DNA of 64,000 bases from MAG-120531 sp002378585 (GCA_937890575.1 CALADZ010000098.1:1-64000); one strand, 5' to 3'. Positions 8,228-17,046 are shown, numbered from the stretch's first letter. A program made the numbers and translations. Notes: generated from the letters alone by a model not told the origin.

Positions 8228-8710
8228 ATGAAACGATTTCTATTATCACTCGTTGCCCTATTTTTTCTTTATTCCTGCGAAAAAAACACCTATGTCGAGG
8301 AAACAGCGGAACTTCCCAAGGTGCTGGAAATCACGGCAGATTTCACCCCGAACAACAACTTTTCCTACCTCTATACATTACCCACCAATATGGTTGTGTA
8401 TGAATCAGACATCATGCTGGTCTACCTAGAAGAACAAGTGGTCAATGGAAACGAATCGGTATGGACACTACTACCTCAAAGTTTTTTTAGTGATCTCGGC
8501 ACTTTCCAGTACAGCTATAACCACACCTACTACGACATCAATTTGATGATGTATGGTAATTTCAACCTCCAACTTCTTCCAACTAACCTTACTTTAGGTC
8601 AACGATTTAGGATAGCCATTTTGCCAGCAGCTTATGCGGAGCAAAATCCTGAAGCAATGAGTGATATGAATGCATTGATGCGCGATGCGCAAACCTTCAC
8701 TAACTTTTAG
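8228..8710 (+). CDS. Uncharacterised lipoprotein
   Basis: 160 aa. Residues 1-17 (MKRFLLSLVALFFLYSC) form a lipoprotein signal peptide with the lipobox cysteine at 17, so the product should be anchored to a membrane facing the periplasm. The mature part is rich in aromatic and beta-forming residues, with a central YSYNHTYYDINLMMYGNFNL and a terminal segment ending in AILPAAYAEQNP. It reminds me of short uncharacterised flavobacterial lipoproteins that often carry a collagen-like N-terminal part; that part is absent here. I recognise no catalytic motif. msrB follows 9 nt later, so the two are probably cotranscribed. Confidence 0.75.
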   Translation: MKRFLLSLVALFFLYSCEKNTYVEETAELPKVLEITADFTPNNNFSYLYTLPTNMVVYESDIMLVYLEEQVVNGNESVWTLLPQSFFSDLGTFQYSYNHTYYDINLMMYGNFNLQLLPTNLTLGQRFRIAILPAAYAEQNPEAMSDMNALMRDAQTFTNF

Positions 8711-8719
8711 ATCCAAGCG

Positions 8720-9205
8720 ATGAAACCATTTAAGTTCTTCTGTATTTTACTGTTCATGTCTGCAGGTATGGTGCAGGTATATGGTCAAACACCTTTGCCT
8801 AAACCCAAAAAACTGAGCGTGCAACAAGATCGAGAAAAACTCAAGCAAACACTTGATCCTCAGGCTTATCAAGTCCTCTGCAACGAAGCGACCGAAGCAC
8901 CGTTTTCCAGTCCACTACTCGCCATTAAAGACAAGGGGATCTATGTGTGTAAAGCGTGTAAAGCCCCCTTGTTTCAAAGTCAAAATAAGTATGATTCAGG
9001 ATCTGGCTGGCCTTCATTTGATCGCGCCATTCCCGGTAGTGTGGTTTACACTACTGATCGCAGCTTAGGCATGACCAGAATCGAGGAACAATGCGCCAAT
9101 TGTGGAGGACACTTGGGACATTTTTTTGATGATGGGCCTAAAGAAACTACGGGAAATAGGCACTGCATCAATGGATCCGCGCTTGAATTTATACCAGCTA
9201 AGTAG
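8720..9205 (+). CDS. msrB: Exported peptide-methionine (R)-S-oxide reductase MsrB
   Basis: 161 aa. An N-terminal signal peptide (about residues 1-23, ending VYGQ) precedes a complete MsrB domain, so repair of oxidised methionine is expected outside the cytoplasm. Two zinc pairs are present, CKAC and CANC. The substrate block SGSGWPSF and the catalytic Cys in NRHCINGSALEF are intact. A separately encoded MsrA with a signal peptide lies at 45096-45698. The upstream lipoprotein gene is 9 nt away. Confidence 0.95.
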   Translation: MKPFKFFCILLFMSAGMVQVYGQTPLPKPKKLSVQQDREKLKQTLDPQAYQVLCNEATEAPFSSPLLAIKDKGIYVCKACKAPLFQSQNKYDSGSGWPSFDRAIPGSVVYTTDRSLGMTRIEEQCANCGGHLGHFFDDGPKETTGNRHCINGSALEFIPAK

Positions 9206-9215
9206 AAATCTTTTG

Positions 9216-9223
9216 TACCTTTG
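9216..9223 (+). promoter_or_regulatory. Bacteroidota -7 element before lpdA
   Basis: TACCTTTG, an exact TAnnTTTG match, followed by a leader of about 28 nt to the lpdA ATG. Confidence 0.6.
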
Positions 9224-9256
9224 CCGCCGTAAACCTATTCTTTAAAATAGACGTAT

Positions 9257-10648
9257 ATGAGTGCATTTGACGTTATTGTTTTGGGCAGTGGTCCAGGTGG
9301 ATATGTAACTGCTATTCGCGCTGCACAGCTCGGATTGAAAACCGCTGTTGTAGAAAAAGAAAGCTTGGGAGGTGTCTGCCTAAATTGGGGGTGTATTCCC
9401 ACTAAAGCACTCTTAAAATCAGCTCAAGTATTTGAGTATTTAAAGCACGCATCTGACTACGGATTAAAAGTTAGTGGTGTGGACAAGGACTTCAATGCTG
9501 TGGTCAAAAGAAGTAGATCGGTGGCTGATGGAATGAGCAAGGGAGTTCAATTTTTGATGAAAAAAAATAAAATTGAGGTCATCAAAGGTTATGGTACCCT
9601 GCAGCCTGGAAAAAAAGTTTCGGTTAAAGATGAGTCTGGGAAAGAAACCGTATACACGGCGCAACATATTATTATAGCTACAGGAGCACGCAGCCGTGAA
9701 TTGCCCAATTTACCCCAAGACGGAAAAAAAATCATCGGTTACAGACAAGCAATGACTTTGCAGGAACAACCAAAAAAACTAGTGGTTGTTGGAAGTGGAG
9801 CTATTGGTATTGAGTTTGCTTATTTCTACAATTCTATGGGCACTGAGGTGACCGTTGTGGAATATTTGCCGAGAATTGTACCCGTTGAAGATGAAGATGT
9901 TTCTAAACAACTAGAAAAAAGCTTCAAAAAGTCTGGTATTGAAATCATGACCTCTAGCGAGGTGACTCAAGTGGATACCTCAGGAAAAGGGGTTGTAGTC
10001 CATGTAAAGACGGCTAATGGAAATATCTCTATTCAAGCAGATGTAGTTCTGTCAGCGGTAGGTATCAAAACTAATATTGAAAATATCGGTTTAGAAGCCG
10101 TTGGAATCGCAACAGATCGCGACAAAATCTTGGTCAATGATTTTTATCAAACCAATATTCCCGGTTACTACGCCATTGGTGACGTCACCCCAGGGCCAGC
10201 GCTTGCTCACGTAGCTTCAGCAGAGGGAATACTTTGCGTTGAAAAAATAGCCCAAATGCACGTAGAACCTTTGGATTACGGCAACATTCCTGGGTGTACT
10301 TATTGCACTCCAGAAATCGCATCAGTAGGGCTTACCGAAAAACAAGCGATGGAAAAAGGATATGAAATCAAAGTAGGCAAATTCCCTTTTACTGCTAGTG
10401 GTAAAGCACAAGCAGGTGGAAATCCTGATGGATTTGTCAAGGTTATTTTTGATGCCAAATACGGCGAATGGTTAGGCTGTCACATGATCGGAACTGGAGT
10501 TACCGACATGATTGCAGAAGCTGTTGTGGCGCGCAAATTAGAGACTACAGGACATGAAATCCTTAAATCAGTTCACCCTCACCCAACCATGAGTGAGGCA
10601 GTGATGGAGGCTGTAGCAGATGCGTACGGTGAAGTGATCCACTTGTAG
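9257..10648 (+). CDS. lpdA: Dihydrolipoyl dehydrogenase
   Basis: A 463-aa flavoprotein disulfide reductase, the E3 subunit of 2-oxoacid dehydrogenase complexes and possibly the glycine cleavage system. The FAD motif GSGPGG is at residues 10-15 and the redox-active disulfide is Cys41/Cys46 in GGVCLNWGCIPTK. The NAD-binding VVGSGAIGIEF lies near residue 180, and the C-terminal His442-Glu447 dyad in HPHPTMSE is complete. The CLNWGC spelling, rather than CLNVGC, occurs in one branch of the family. Monocistronic, with its own promoter and a strong downstream terminator. No E1 or E2 genes are adjacent. Confidence 0.96.
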   Translation: MSAFDVIVLGSGPGGYVTAIRAAQLGLKTAVVEKESLGGVCLNWGCIPTKALLKSAQVFEYLKHASDYGLKVSGVDKDFNAVVKRSRSVADGMSKGVQFLMKKNKIEVIKGYGTLQPGKKVSVKDESGKETVYTAQHIIIATGARSRELPNLPQDGKKIIGYRQAMTLQEQPKKLVVVGSGAIGIEFAYFYNSMGTEVTVVEYLPRIVPVEDEDVSKQLEKSFKKSGIEIMTSSEVTQVDTSGKGVVVHVKTANGNISIQADVVLSAVGIKTNIENIGLEAVGIATDRDKILVNDFYQTNIPGYYAIGDVTPGPALAHVASAEGILCVEKIAQMHVEPLDYGNIPGCTYCTPEIASVGLTEKQAMEKGYEIKVGKFPFTASGKAQAGGNPDGFVKVIFDAKYGEWLGCHMIGTGVTDMIAEAVVARKLETTGHEILKSVHPHPTMSEAVMEAVADAYGEVIHL

Positions 10649-10666
10649 TTATCCATACTAATCAAT

Positions 10667-10694
10667 AAAAAGGGCGCCCAAAAGGCGCCCTTTT
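10667..10694. terminator. Bidirectional terminator between lpdA and aroQ
   Basis: Stem GGGCGCC/GGCGCCC (10672-10690) flanked by A and T runs, so it can end transcription from both convergent genes. Confidence 0.9.
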
Positions 10695-10714
10695 GCGTAT
10701 CGAATCCCTAGAAT

Positions 10715-11140
10715 TTAACGCGTCATCTTTTTAAGCGCCATAATGGCCAGTCGGTAACTATCCAACCCAAATCCCAAAATTACTCCGTTGACGACTGGAG
10801 ATAAAAAGGAGTCTTTTCTGAAGGACTCCCGAGCATGTGTGTTGGAAATATGGACTTCCACTACAGGAGCTGGAACTGCTTTAACCGCATCTGCTATCCC
10901 CACAGATGTATGAGTATACGCCGCAGCATTCAAAATAATTCCATCGTATTCAAATCCTGACTGCTGTATTTTATCAATCAGCTCACCTTCAATATTGGAC
11001 TGATATTCGGCTAAGTGATCCTCTGGAAACAAAGCTTTGAGTTCGGCAAAATAATCCGCAAATGTTTTGTTTCCGTACACTTCCGGCTCTCGTTTACCCA
11101 ACAGGTTGATGTTGGGTCCATTGATGATCATCCACTTCAT
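10715..11140 (-). CDS. aroQ: Type II 3-dehydroquinate dehydratase
   Basis: A 141-aa shikimate-pathway enzyme that dehydrates 3-dehydroquinate. It begins with IINGPNINLLGKREPEVYG, where Tyr22 is the catalytic tyrosine and Arg17 lies in the mobile lid. NAAAYTHTSVGIADA and VEVHISNTHARE (with the catalytic His) follow. Length matches the dodecameric type II family (about 140-150 aa). Divergent from xerD across 73 nt, where TACTTTG on this strand resembles a -7 element one base short. Confidence 0.96.
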   Translation of the reverse strand: MKWMIINGPNINLLGKREPEVYGNKTFADYFAELKALFPEDHLAEYQSNIEGELIDKIQQSGFEYDGIILNAAAYTHTSVGIADAVKAVPAPVVEVHISNTHARESFRKDSFLSPVVNGVILGFGLDSYRLAIMALKKMTR

Positions 11141-11202
11141 ATCGTTTGTTACTGATTATTGAGCAAAGTACCCGCAATTTACAAATTATGCGTGAAGATG
11201 TG

Positions 11203-11210
11203 TATTTTTA
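11203..11210 (+). promoter_or_regulatory. Near-consensus -7 element abutting xerD start
   Basis: TATTTTTA (TAnnTTTG with the last base changed) ends 3 nt before the xerD ATG. Confidence 0.35.
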
Positions 11211-11213
11211 AGC

Positions 11214-12110
11214 ATGCAATGGGATAATGCCATTAAAGGATATCTTCAGTACCTTAAACTAGAGCGAGGGTTGTCAGACAATACGATAAAGAGCTATCGT
11301 TTTGACCTGGTTGATCTCGCAAAAAACATGGAAGAATTTGGAGTAAGCGGTTTACCCCTAGCCCTTGATCACCAACATATTCAGTCGTGGACTTATGGTT
11401 TGACTAAACGTGTCGGACCCGCAACATCAGCTAGAATGATCACTTCTGCCAAGGGTTTTTTTCAGTATTTATTGTTGGAACAATGGAGAACTGACCATCC
11501 AATGCGCATCACTGAGCGACCTCGATTGGGCAGAAAACTTCCAGACACCCTATCCGAGCAAGAAATCAACCGATTAATTGAATCTATTGACCGAAGTACC
11601 AAAGAAGGGGAGCGAAATTACACTATGTTGGAAACTTTGTATGGATGTGGTCTTAGGGTTAGCGAATTAGTTCAACTCAAATGTTCCGATTTATTTTTCA
11701 AAGAGGGATTCATTCGGGTATTGGGCAAGGGAAATAAAGAACGGTTAGTGCCCCTGAGCGACTTCAATGCTCGTTGCATCATCAGGTATCAAAATGAGTT
11801 AAGACACTTGTGGGATCCAAAAAAAGGGTATGAAGATTTTTTATTTTTTAATCGGCGTAATGCCCCGCTGACTCGGGCTATGGTGTTTACCATCATCAAG
11901 CAACTCGGTATAAAAATAGGTATATCAAAAAAAATAAGCCCGCACACTTTTAGGCACTCATTTGCCACGCATCTTTTGGAAAACGGAGCGGATTTACGAT
12001 CTATTCAACAGATGCTGGGCCACCAAAGCATTACCACAACAGAGATTTACATGCATGTAGACCGAAGTAAATTAGCTTCTGTGCTAAAAAAATTTCATCC
12101 CAGGAGCTGA
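11214..12110 (+). CDS. xerD: Tyrosine recombinase XerD
   Basis: 298 aa, the usual length for XerC/XerD, which resolve chromosome dimers at dif. The N-terminal core-binding domain (about 1-105) begins with DNAIKGYLQYLKLERGLSDN. The catalytic domain has the full set Arg148, Lys172, His244, Arg247, His270 and the nucleophile Tyr279. XerD rather than XerC is suggested by similarity to flavobacterial annotations as I remember them. The gene is not part of an integron or phage, and no attachment sites are visible around it, so this is the housekeeping enzyme. Confidence 0.92.
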   Translation: MQWDNAIKGYLQYLKLERGLSDNTIKSYRFDLVDLAKNMEEFGVSGLPLALDHQHIQSWTYGLTKRVGPATSARMITSAKGFFQYLLLEQWRTDHPMRITERPRLGRKLPDTLSEQEINRLIESIDRSTKEGERNYTMLETLYGCGLRVSELVQLKCSDLFFKEGFIRVLGKGNKERLVPLSDFNARCIIRYQNELRHLWDPKKGYEDFLFFNRRNAPLTRAMVFTIIKQLGIKIGISKKISPHTFRHSFATHLLENGADLRSIQQMLGHQSITTTEIYMHVDRSKLASVLKKFHPRS

Positions 12111-12116
12111 ATTAAT

Positions 12117-12124
12117 TATATTTA
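12117..12124 (+). promoter_or_regulatory. Weak -7 element before the M20 amidohydrolase
   Basis: TATATTTA (one mismatch to TAnnTTTG) lies 16 nt before the ATG, directly after the xerD stop. Confidence 0.33.
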
Positions 12125-12140
12125 AATAAAACTATAACTT

Positions 12141-13559
12141 ATGACCAATAAATGGATGTGGTGTGTATTCTTAGGGATGTACACCGGATTATGGGCTCAG
12201 AAAACCACGCCAGAACTTCAATCATTGACTAAAAAAGCGGCTGAATATGCCGCTATCTCAGACCAGATTTGGGACTGGGCCGAAATGGGTTATCAAGAAG
12301 TACAAAGCAGTGCTTTATTGGCTGAAACACTCAGAAAACAAGGATTTAAAATTACTATGGGCGTAGCGGGAATTCCGACTGCATTTGTCGCAGAATACGG
12401 AGAATCAGGGCCCACGCTAGGCATTTTAGGTGAATACGACGCACTTCCTGGACTTTCCCAACAGGCGATTCCTATGTTGGCATCTGCTGGAGGTGTAGCA
12501 GGGCACGGATGCGGGCACCATTTATTTGGAACGGCCTCTGTTGCAGCAGCCATAGAAGTGAAAAACTTTTTATCCCGGACAGGTACTCCGGGTAAAATTA
12601 AATTTTTCGGGTGTCCTGCTGAAGAAGGGGGTTCTGGAAAAGTATATATGGTCCGTGAGGGTTTGTTTAATGAGGTGGATGTAGTGCTGCACTGGCATCC
12701 AGCATCCACACACAGTGCCTCAGCTGCAGCATCACTGGCCAACAAGTCGGCTAAGTTTAGATTTAGAGGAATCTCTGCACATGCTGCAGCTGCACCAGAT
12801 CAGGGACGTTCAGCCTTGGATGCCGTTGAAGCGATGAACATGATGGTGAACATGATGCGTGAACACATTCCCGATGGATCTCGTATTCACTACGTCATTA
12901 CAGACGGAGGCAAAGCGCCCAATGTAGTTCCCAACTTTGCAGAGGTCTATTACTACGCTCGCGATAAAGATCGTCAAGTGGTCATGAACATTTTTGACCG
13001 GATTGTTAAAGCTGCTGAGGGGGCTGCCCTGGGTACTGAAACCCAAATGGACTATGAAATTATTGGCGGCACGCACGAATTACTACCCAATTTGACATTA
13101 CAACGCATGGTTCATGAGAAGTTGGTTCAAGTCGGTGGATATAGTTATAGTGAATCAGAGAAAGAATTTGCTGAGAGCATCTTTAAAACCTTGGAAAAAC
13201 CACTGCCGATTAGTACCGCTGAAAAAATTGTTCCTTTTAAAGAAGTGGGCACTCCGGGTGGATCAACAGATGTAGGCGATGTGAGTTTTGCTGTTCCCAC
13301 AGTGGGTATGCGCATTGCTACATGGGCTCCGGGTACTCCCTCACACAGTTGGCAAGCTGTAGCTGCTGGAAAAACTAGCATAGCGCACAAAGGAATGATG
13401 GTCGCTGCAAAAACGATTACCTTAAGTGCTATTGAATTGTTCGAAAAACCCAAATTGATCGAACAAGCTAAAGTTGAGTTTATTCAAAGAAGGGGTAAAA
13501 ATTTCACGTACACCCCTTTAATTGGAGATAGGACTCCTGCACTGGACTACAGAAACTAA
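12141..13559 (+). CDS. Exported M20-family amidohydrolase (AbgB-like)
   Basis: 472 aa with a signal peptide (about residues 1-19, ending GLWAQ), so it should act in the periplasm or outside. The metal-binding motifs of the M20D group are present: ILGEYDALPGLSQ, GHGCGHHLFGTA and the Glu pair in PAEEGGSGKV. The lid/dimerisation domain follows (about 190-310). The C-terminal metal region includes GGSTDVGDVSFAVP. The AbgB/IAA-amino-acid hydrolase branch cleaves amide bonds of N-acyl amino acids or p-aminobenzoyl-glutamate; the true substrate is unknown. It ends at a bidirectional terminator. Confidence 0.88.
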   Translation: MTNKWMWCVFLGMYTGLWAQKTTPELQSLTKKAAEYAAISDQIWDWAEMGYQEVQSSALLAETLRKQGFKITMGVAGIPTAFVAEYGESGPTLGILGEYDALPGLSQQAIPMLASAGGVAGHGCGHHLFGTASVAAAIEVKNFLSRTGTPGKIKFFGCPAEEGGSGKVYMVREGLFNEVDVVLHWHPASTHSASAAASLANKSAKFRFRGISAHAAAAPDQGRSALDAVEAMNMMVNMMREHIPDGSRIHYVITDGGKAPNVVPNFAEVYYYARDKDRQVVMNIFDRIVKAAEGAALGTETQMDYEIIGGTHELLPNLTLQRMVHEKLVQVGGYSYSESEKEFAESIFKTLEKPLPISTAEKIVPFKEVGTPGGSTDVGDVSFAVPTVGMRIATWAPGTPSHSWQAVAAGKTSIAHKGMMVAAKTITLSAIELFEKPKLIEQAKVEFIQRRGKNFTYTPLIGDRTPALDYRN

Positions 13560-13562
13560 ATG

Positions 13563-13591
13563 AAAAACGCTCCTTTAGGAGCGTTTTTTTT
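13563..13591. terminator. Bidirectional terminator overlapping the plsC stop
   Basis: Stem ACGCTCC/GGAGCGT (13567-13584) with loop TTTA, flanked by A5 and T8. The loop contains the stop codon of the minus-strand acyltransferase, so this gene's last codons form part of the hairpin. Confidence 0.88.
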
Positions 13592-14405
13592 GTGATGCAC
13601 TGTATCGCCTTAGCTGGTTTTCTTCTTCCATCTGAGCTATTTGCTCTGGCATTAATACCTTGAGGAATGAAGGGTGTTGCTCAATTGCAAACTCAATTTT
13701 TTCTACGATCTGTTCGACCGTATCCAGTTCATAATCAATTTCCATAGGTGGCTTAATCACCATGGATTGAAGAATCCCTTTCTTTTTTACCAACAGCCCT
13801 TTTTTGTCAAACGATCTTCTAAAACCATCGATCACCACGGGGACCACCACAGGCTTATACTTTTTAATGATGTGGGCTGTACCCTTTCGTATAGGTTTCC
13901 AAGGTGTGGTGGTTCCTTGAGGAAAAGTAATCACCCAACCATCTTCAAGGGCGCGACCAATGTTGGTGATATCGCTCATTTTAACCTGTCGATTAACATC
14001 CTGTCCTTCTGCTCTCCAAGTGCGTTCAATACTTATAGAACCTGCATAGGCAAGTATTTTAGCCAAAAGACTCTGTTTCATGGTCTCAGCGGCAGCAACG
14101 TAGTACAGATTAAGTTTAGGATTCCACAGGTAAGCCACATTCTCAATCGAATCCACCCTACCCTTAAGACTCGCATTAAACACGTGAAACATGGCTACCA
14201 CATCTGCGAAATAAGTCTGGTGATTGCTCACAAACAAAACATTGGTCTCAGGGAGTTGGCGTATCACTTCAGACCCTTCAATCTGTAGTTTGTTAAACCC
14301 TTTATATCGTTGATGTGTCAACGCTCCTAAATAACGAATCAACCACTTTTTTAACACCAAATAATGGCCAAAAGGATTTTTCTTCAACAACAGCATACGT
14401 TCCAT
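13575..14405 (-). CDS. plsC: 1-acylglycerol-3-phosphate O-acyltransferase family protein
   Basis: 276 aa. The acyltransferase block HX4D is present in VSNHQTYFADV, and the phosphate-binding block appears as FPQGTTTP (usually FPEGT; here Glu is Gln). It should acylate lysophosphatidate or a similar lipid at the inner membrane during phospholipid synthesis. The C-terminus is polar and basic and is encoded within the terminator hairpin. The E-to-Q change in motif III makes the exact substrate less certain. A TATTTTTG element ends 8 nt before its ATG. Confidence 0.85.
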   Translation of the reverse strand: MERMLLLKKNPFGHYLVLKKWLIRYLGALTHQRYKGFNKLQIEGSEVIRQLPETNVLFVSNHQTYFADVVAMFHVFNASLKGRVDSIENVAYLWNPKLNLYYVAAAETMKQSLLAKILAYAGSISIERTWRAEGQDVNRQVKMSDITNIGRALEDGWVITFPQGTTTPWKPIRKGTAHIIKKYKPVVVPVVIDGFRRSFDKKGLLVKKKGILQSMVIKPPMEIDYELDTVEQIVEKIEFAIEQHPSFLKVLMPEQIAQMEEENQLRRYSASQKKRS

Positions 14406-14413
14406 TTAGGGGT

Positions 14414-14421
14414 CAAAAATA
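14414..14421 (-). promoter_or_regulatory. Bacteroidota -7 element before plsC
   Basis: Minus strand TATTTTTG, an exact match, 8 nt before the ATG, giving a predicted leader of only a few bases. Confidence 0.5.
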
Positions 14422-14427
14422 CACATT

Positions 14428-15069
14428 TTAAGAGACTACCTCTGTGAGTAGCGCCCTTATTTCACTCAACACCATCGCGGTAGCTCCCCATACGGTTTGT
14501 CCATGGGCATCAAAAGCCGGGAAACTCAATTTTATTCCAGTATCTGTAGTTACTACATGTTCGGTATACTTTGGGAATTCTATAAATGTTTCTGTAGACC
14601 AGGGAATCAATTCTTCTACTTCACGTGCATCCTTGACAAATTGATTATGGGGATATAGGCCCATAAACGGGTAAACCAAATGATTTGAGGGCGGAATATA
14701 TAGGGGGGTTAATGGCGTGATTTCACGGATCAATTCCGGTTGAATGCCTACCTCTTCCCTAGCCTCGCGCAGAGCCGTTGATAGATGGTCTGGGTCACAT
14801 AGTTCGCGACGTCCACCGGGAAAAGCAATTTGACCTGAATGTGTCTGTCCATCGACTGCCCGTTTAATCAACAACAAATGTGTATGATTGTTCTGGTCAG
14901 GATAAAACAAGGCCAGTACAGCGGCGTGTTTAGGACTATATTGATCTGGATTTTCTCGGATCATCTGTTGATAGCGCAACGGATGGGTCATTTTACCTTG
15001 TGCAGCTATACCCGGTAACGGCAAATGTTTTAATTTTGAGGCTATGTCCGAGAAAACACTAAAATCCAT
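14428..15069 (-). CDS. NUDIX hydrolase, CoA pyrophosphatase-like (NudL branch)
   Basis: 213 aa. The Nudix box runs from GGRRELCDPD to ALREAREEVGI, with REAREE supplying the metal-binding glutamates. The surrounding sequence, HSGQIAFPGGR before the box, is the UPF0035 signature of CoA diphosphatases such as NudL/YeaB. The enzyme probably cleaves CoA or oxidised CoA to phosphopantetheine and 3',5'-ADP. The N-terminal segment before the domain resembles flavobacterial NudL proteins, which supports the start at 15069. That places its first 26 nt head-to-head inside the divergent cyclophilin gene. Confidence 0.87.
   Translation of the reverse strand: MDFSVFSDIASKLKHLPLPGIAAQGKMTHPLRYQQMIRENPDQYSPKHAAVLALFYPDQNNHTHLLLIKRAVDGQTHSGQIAFPGGRRELCDPDHLSTALREAREEVGIQPELIREITPLTPLYIPPSNHLVYPFMGLYPHNQFVKDAREVEELIPWSTETFIEFPKYTEHVVTTDTGIKLSFPAFDAHGQTVWGATAMVLSEIRALLTEVVS
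15031..15038 (+). promoter_or_regulatory. Bacteroidota -7 element before the cyclophilin lipoprotein gene
   Basis: TAATTTTG, exact, ends 5 nt before the ATG at 15044. It lies inside the coding sequence of the divergent NUDIX gene. Confidence 0.45.
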
Positions 15070-15838
15070 ACCACAATTTAGTATTTATCTTCTTTATTTG
15101 GGGCTTTTTTCCCTGCTCATTAATTGTCAAGATCCCAGGGATAAACCCGTAACTCCAGGGGAAAAAAATCCCAACCAAAATTCGATCGCCACCAAGTCAG
15201 ACTCCATAGTACTGGATACGCTATCAACTCCTGCAAAAAAAACATGGACTATTGAAGAAGCGGTAGGCATAGAACCATCTCTTCAAGACTTCAAAATCAC
15301 AGAGGAAAATGCGATAGAATTCTTTTTTCACTACCAAAAACTGGTGAAGGAAAAATATGTCCGCTTGGAGACATCCTATGGAAACATCGTGATTGAGCTT
15401 TTCGATGAAGTACCGTATCATAAATCTAATTTTATATACCTGACTAAAAAAGGATACTTCGATGAGACCTACTTTCATCGTATTGTGAAAGGCTTTATTA
15501 TTCAGGGAGGAAATGCCGACCACGGAGGTATTGCAAAAAAAAGAAAAGAAATTGGGCGTTATTTATTGCCTCCAGTCACTGACAAAGGATTTAAACACCA
15601 CCGAGGTGTTGTATCTATGCCAAGTAGCGACATAAATAACCCGCACCAATTGGCCTCCCCTTATGAGTTTTTTATCGTGGTGACCCAGCCAGGGTCGTAC
15701 CATTTAGATGCAGGATATACGCCATTTGGCAGAGTGGTCGAAGGGATGGATACCGTGGATAAAATAAATTCTGTTGCCGTGGAAAGCGGAGATTGGCCGA
15801 TTCAAAATGTCGTTATTCGAAAAGCCGTGGCCTATTAA
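15044..15838 (+). CDS. Cyclophilin-type peptidylprolyl isomerase lipoprotein
   Basis: 264 aa. The hydrophobic segment IYLLYLGLFSLLINC ends in a lipobox-type Cys at residue 28, so the protein is probably a periplasm-facing lipoprotein. A linker of about 80 residues follows, then a cyclophilin domain (about 108-262) with VRLETSYGNIVIELF, FHRIVKGFIIQGG and TPFGRVVEGMD. It catalyses prolyl cis-trans isomerisation and may help fold envelope proteins. Its stop shares the tetranucleotide TTAA with the stop of the convergent mnmA. Confidence 0.9.
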   Translation: MSEKTLKSIPQFSIYLLYLGLFSLLINCQDPRDKPVTPGEKNPNQNSIATKSDSIVLDTLSTPAKKTWTIEEAVGIEPSLQDFKITEENAIEFFFHYQKLVKEKYVRLETSYGNIVIELFDEVPYHKSNFIYLTKKGYFDETYFHRIVKGFIIQGGNADHGGIAKKRKEIGRYLLPPVTDKGFKHHRGVVSMPSSDINNPHQLASPYEFFIVVTQPGSYHLDAGYTPFGRVVEGMDTVDKINSVAVESGDWPIQNVVIRKAVAY

Positions 15839-17046
15839 CGGGCAATCACCCCAGATGCAATCAGCTCTTCTCCTAAGTACAGGGCGGAAAACTGTCCTTG
15901 AGTAATGGCGGATTGAGGGGCAGAAAAACTCAGAAAATAATCCGCTTCACCACGCCAAATAACCCCTTGTTGTAAAGGTTGCCTGTATCGAATACGAGCC
16001 ATTACCTCCATAGATTGACCCGGAGATAAGGCAAGATCAGGGCGCACCCAATGCATTTCCTCTTGATTGATTTTCAGTGCCCTTCGCCATAGACCTGGGT
16101 GATCATTCCCTTGGCCTACATAAATAACATTTCGGATTACATCGGTGTCTACCACATACAAAGCTAAAGGTGTCCCACCAACATCCAACCCTTTGCGCTG
16201 TCCGACGGTAAAATAATGTGCCCCACTATGCGCTCCTTTATCGATACCCATCTCTGGAGTATAAGTCCATGGAATGGCGGCTTTTTTTGCATCTTCCACC
16301 GTGTTGATTTCTCCTGTAAAAGGTTCTGAGTAACAGGGATGCGCTGTTGATATCTCGACAATACGCCCGGGATTGGGCTTAAGTTGTTGCTGTAAAAATT
16401 CGGGTAGTCGCACTTTGCCTATAAAACACAGACCCTGAGAATCTTTTTTTTCAGCGGTGATCAATCCTTGAGCTCTCGCTATCTCCCTGACCTCAGACTT
16501 CATCAAACCTCCGATCGGGAACAAACTTCGAGCGAGCTGCTCTTGATTTAACTGACACAAAAAATAGGACTGATCTTTATGAGGGTCTAGGCCGGACAAT
16601 AAGTGATGGGTCAACACACCTCCATCACCCGTGGTTTCTTTGCGACAGTAATGACCCGTCGCTACATAATCCGCACCTAAACCAAGTGCGACTTGAAGAA
16701 AAACATCAAACTTAATTTCACGGTTGCAAAGCACATCTGGATTCGGTGTTCTTCCAGCGGCATACTCAGCAAACATATAATCGACAATACGCTCTTTATA
16801 GGTGGCGCTTAAGTCAATTGTTTGGAAAGGAATCCCTAATTTCTGTGCGACGATTAGGGCATCGTTGCTGTCTTCAAGCCAAGGGCATTCATTGGATATG
16901 GTCACCGAATCATCGTGCCAATTCTTCATAAATAACCCGATCACGTCATACCCCTCAGCCAAAAGAAGGTAGGCTGCCACAGAGGAATCTACCCCTCCAG
17001 AAAGGCCGACAACCACTTTAGGTTTGTGGGTAGTCCCTATGGACAT
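15835..17046 (-). CDS. mnmA: tRNA-specific 2-thiouridylase MnmA
   Basis: A 403-aa enzyme that thiolates U34 of tRNAs for Lys, Glu and Gln. The PP-loop GLSGGVDSSVAAYLL is at residues 14-28. The catalytic cysteines are Cys107 (DVLCNREIKF) and Cys207 (GLCFIGK). At about 400 aa it is longer than E. coli MnmA (368), with a few extra residues in the central and C-terminal beta domains. It is the last gene of a pyrG-yidC-mnmA run, starting 6 nt after the yidC stop. Confidence 0.96.
   Translation of the reverse strand: MSIGTTHKPKVVVGLSGGVDSSVAAYLLLAEGYDVIGLFMKNWHDDSVTISNECPWLEDSNDALIVAQKLGIPFQTIDLSATYKERIVDYMFAEYAAGRTPNPDVLCNREIKFDVFLQVALGLGADYVATGHYCRKETTGDGGVLTHHLLSGLDPHKDQSYFLCQLNQEQLARSLFPIGGLMKSEVREIARAQGLITAEKKDSQGLCFIGKVRLPEFLQQQLKPNPGRIVEISTAHPCYSEPFTGEINTVEDAKKAAIPWTYTPEMGIDKGAHSGAHYFTVGQRKGLDVGGTPLALYVVDTDVIRNVIYVGQGNDHPGLWRRALKINQEEMHWVRPDLALSPGQSMEVMARIRYRQPLQQGVIWRGEADYFLSFSAPQSAITQGQFSALYLGEELIASGVIAR

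Noticed and set aside
11214..12110. Integrase of a prophage or genomic island.
   Set aside because: The protein has standard XerD length and core, and neighbours are ordinary metabolic genes with no attachment repeats.
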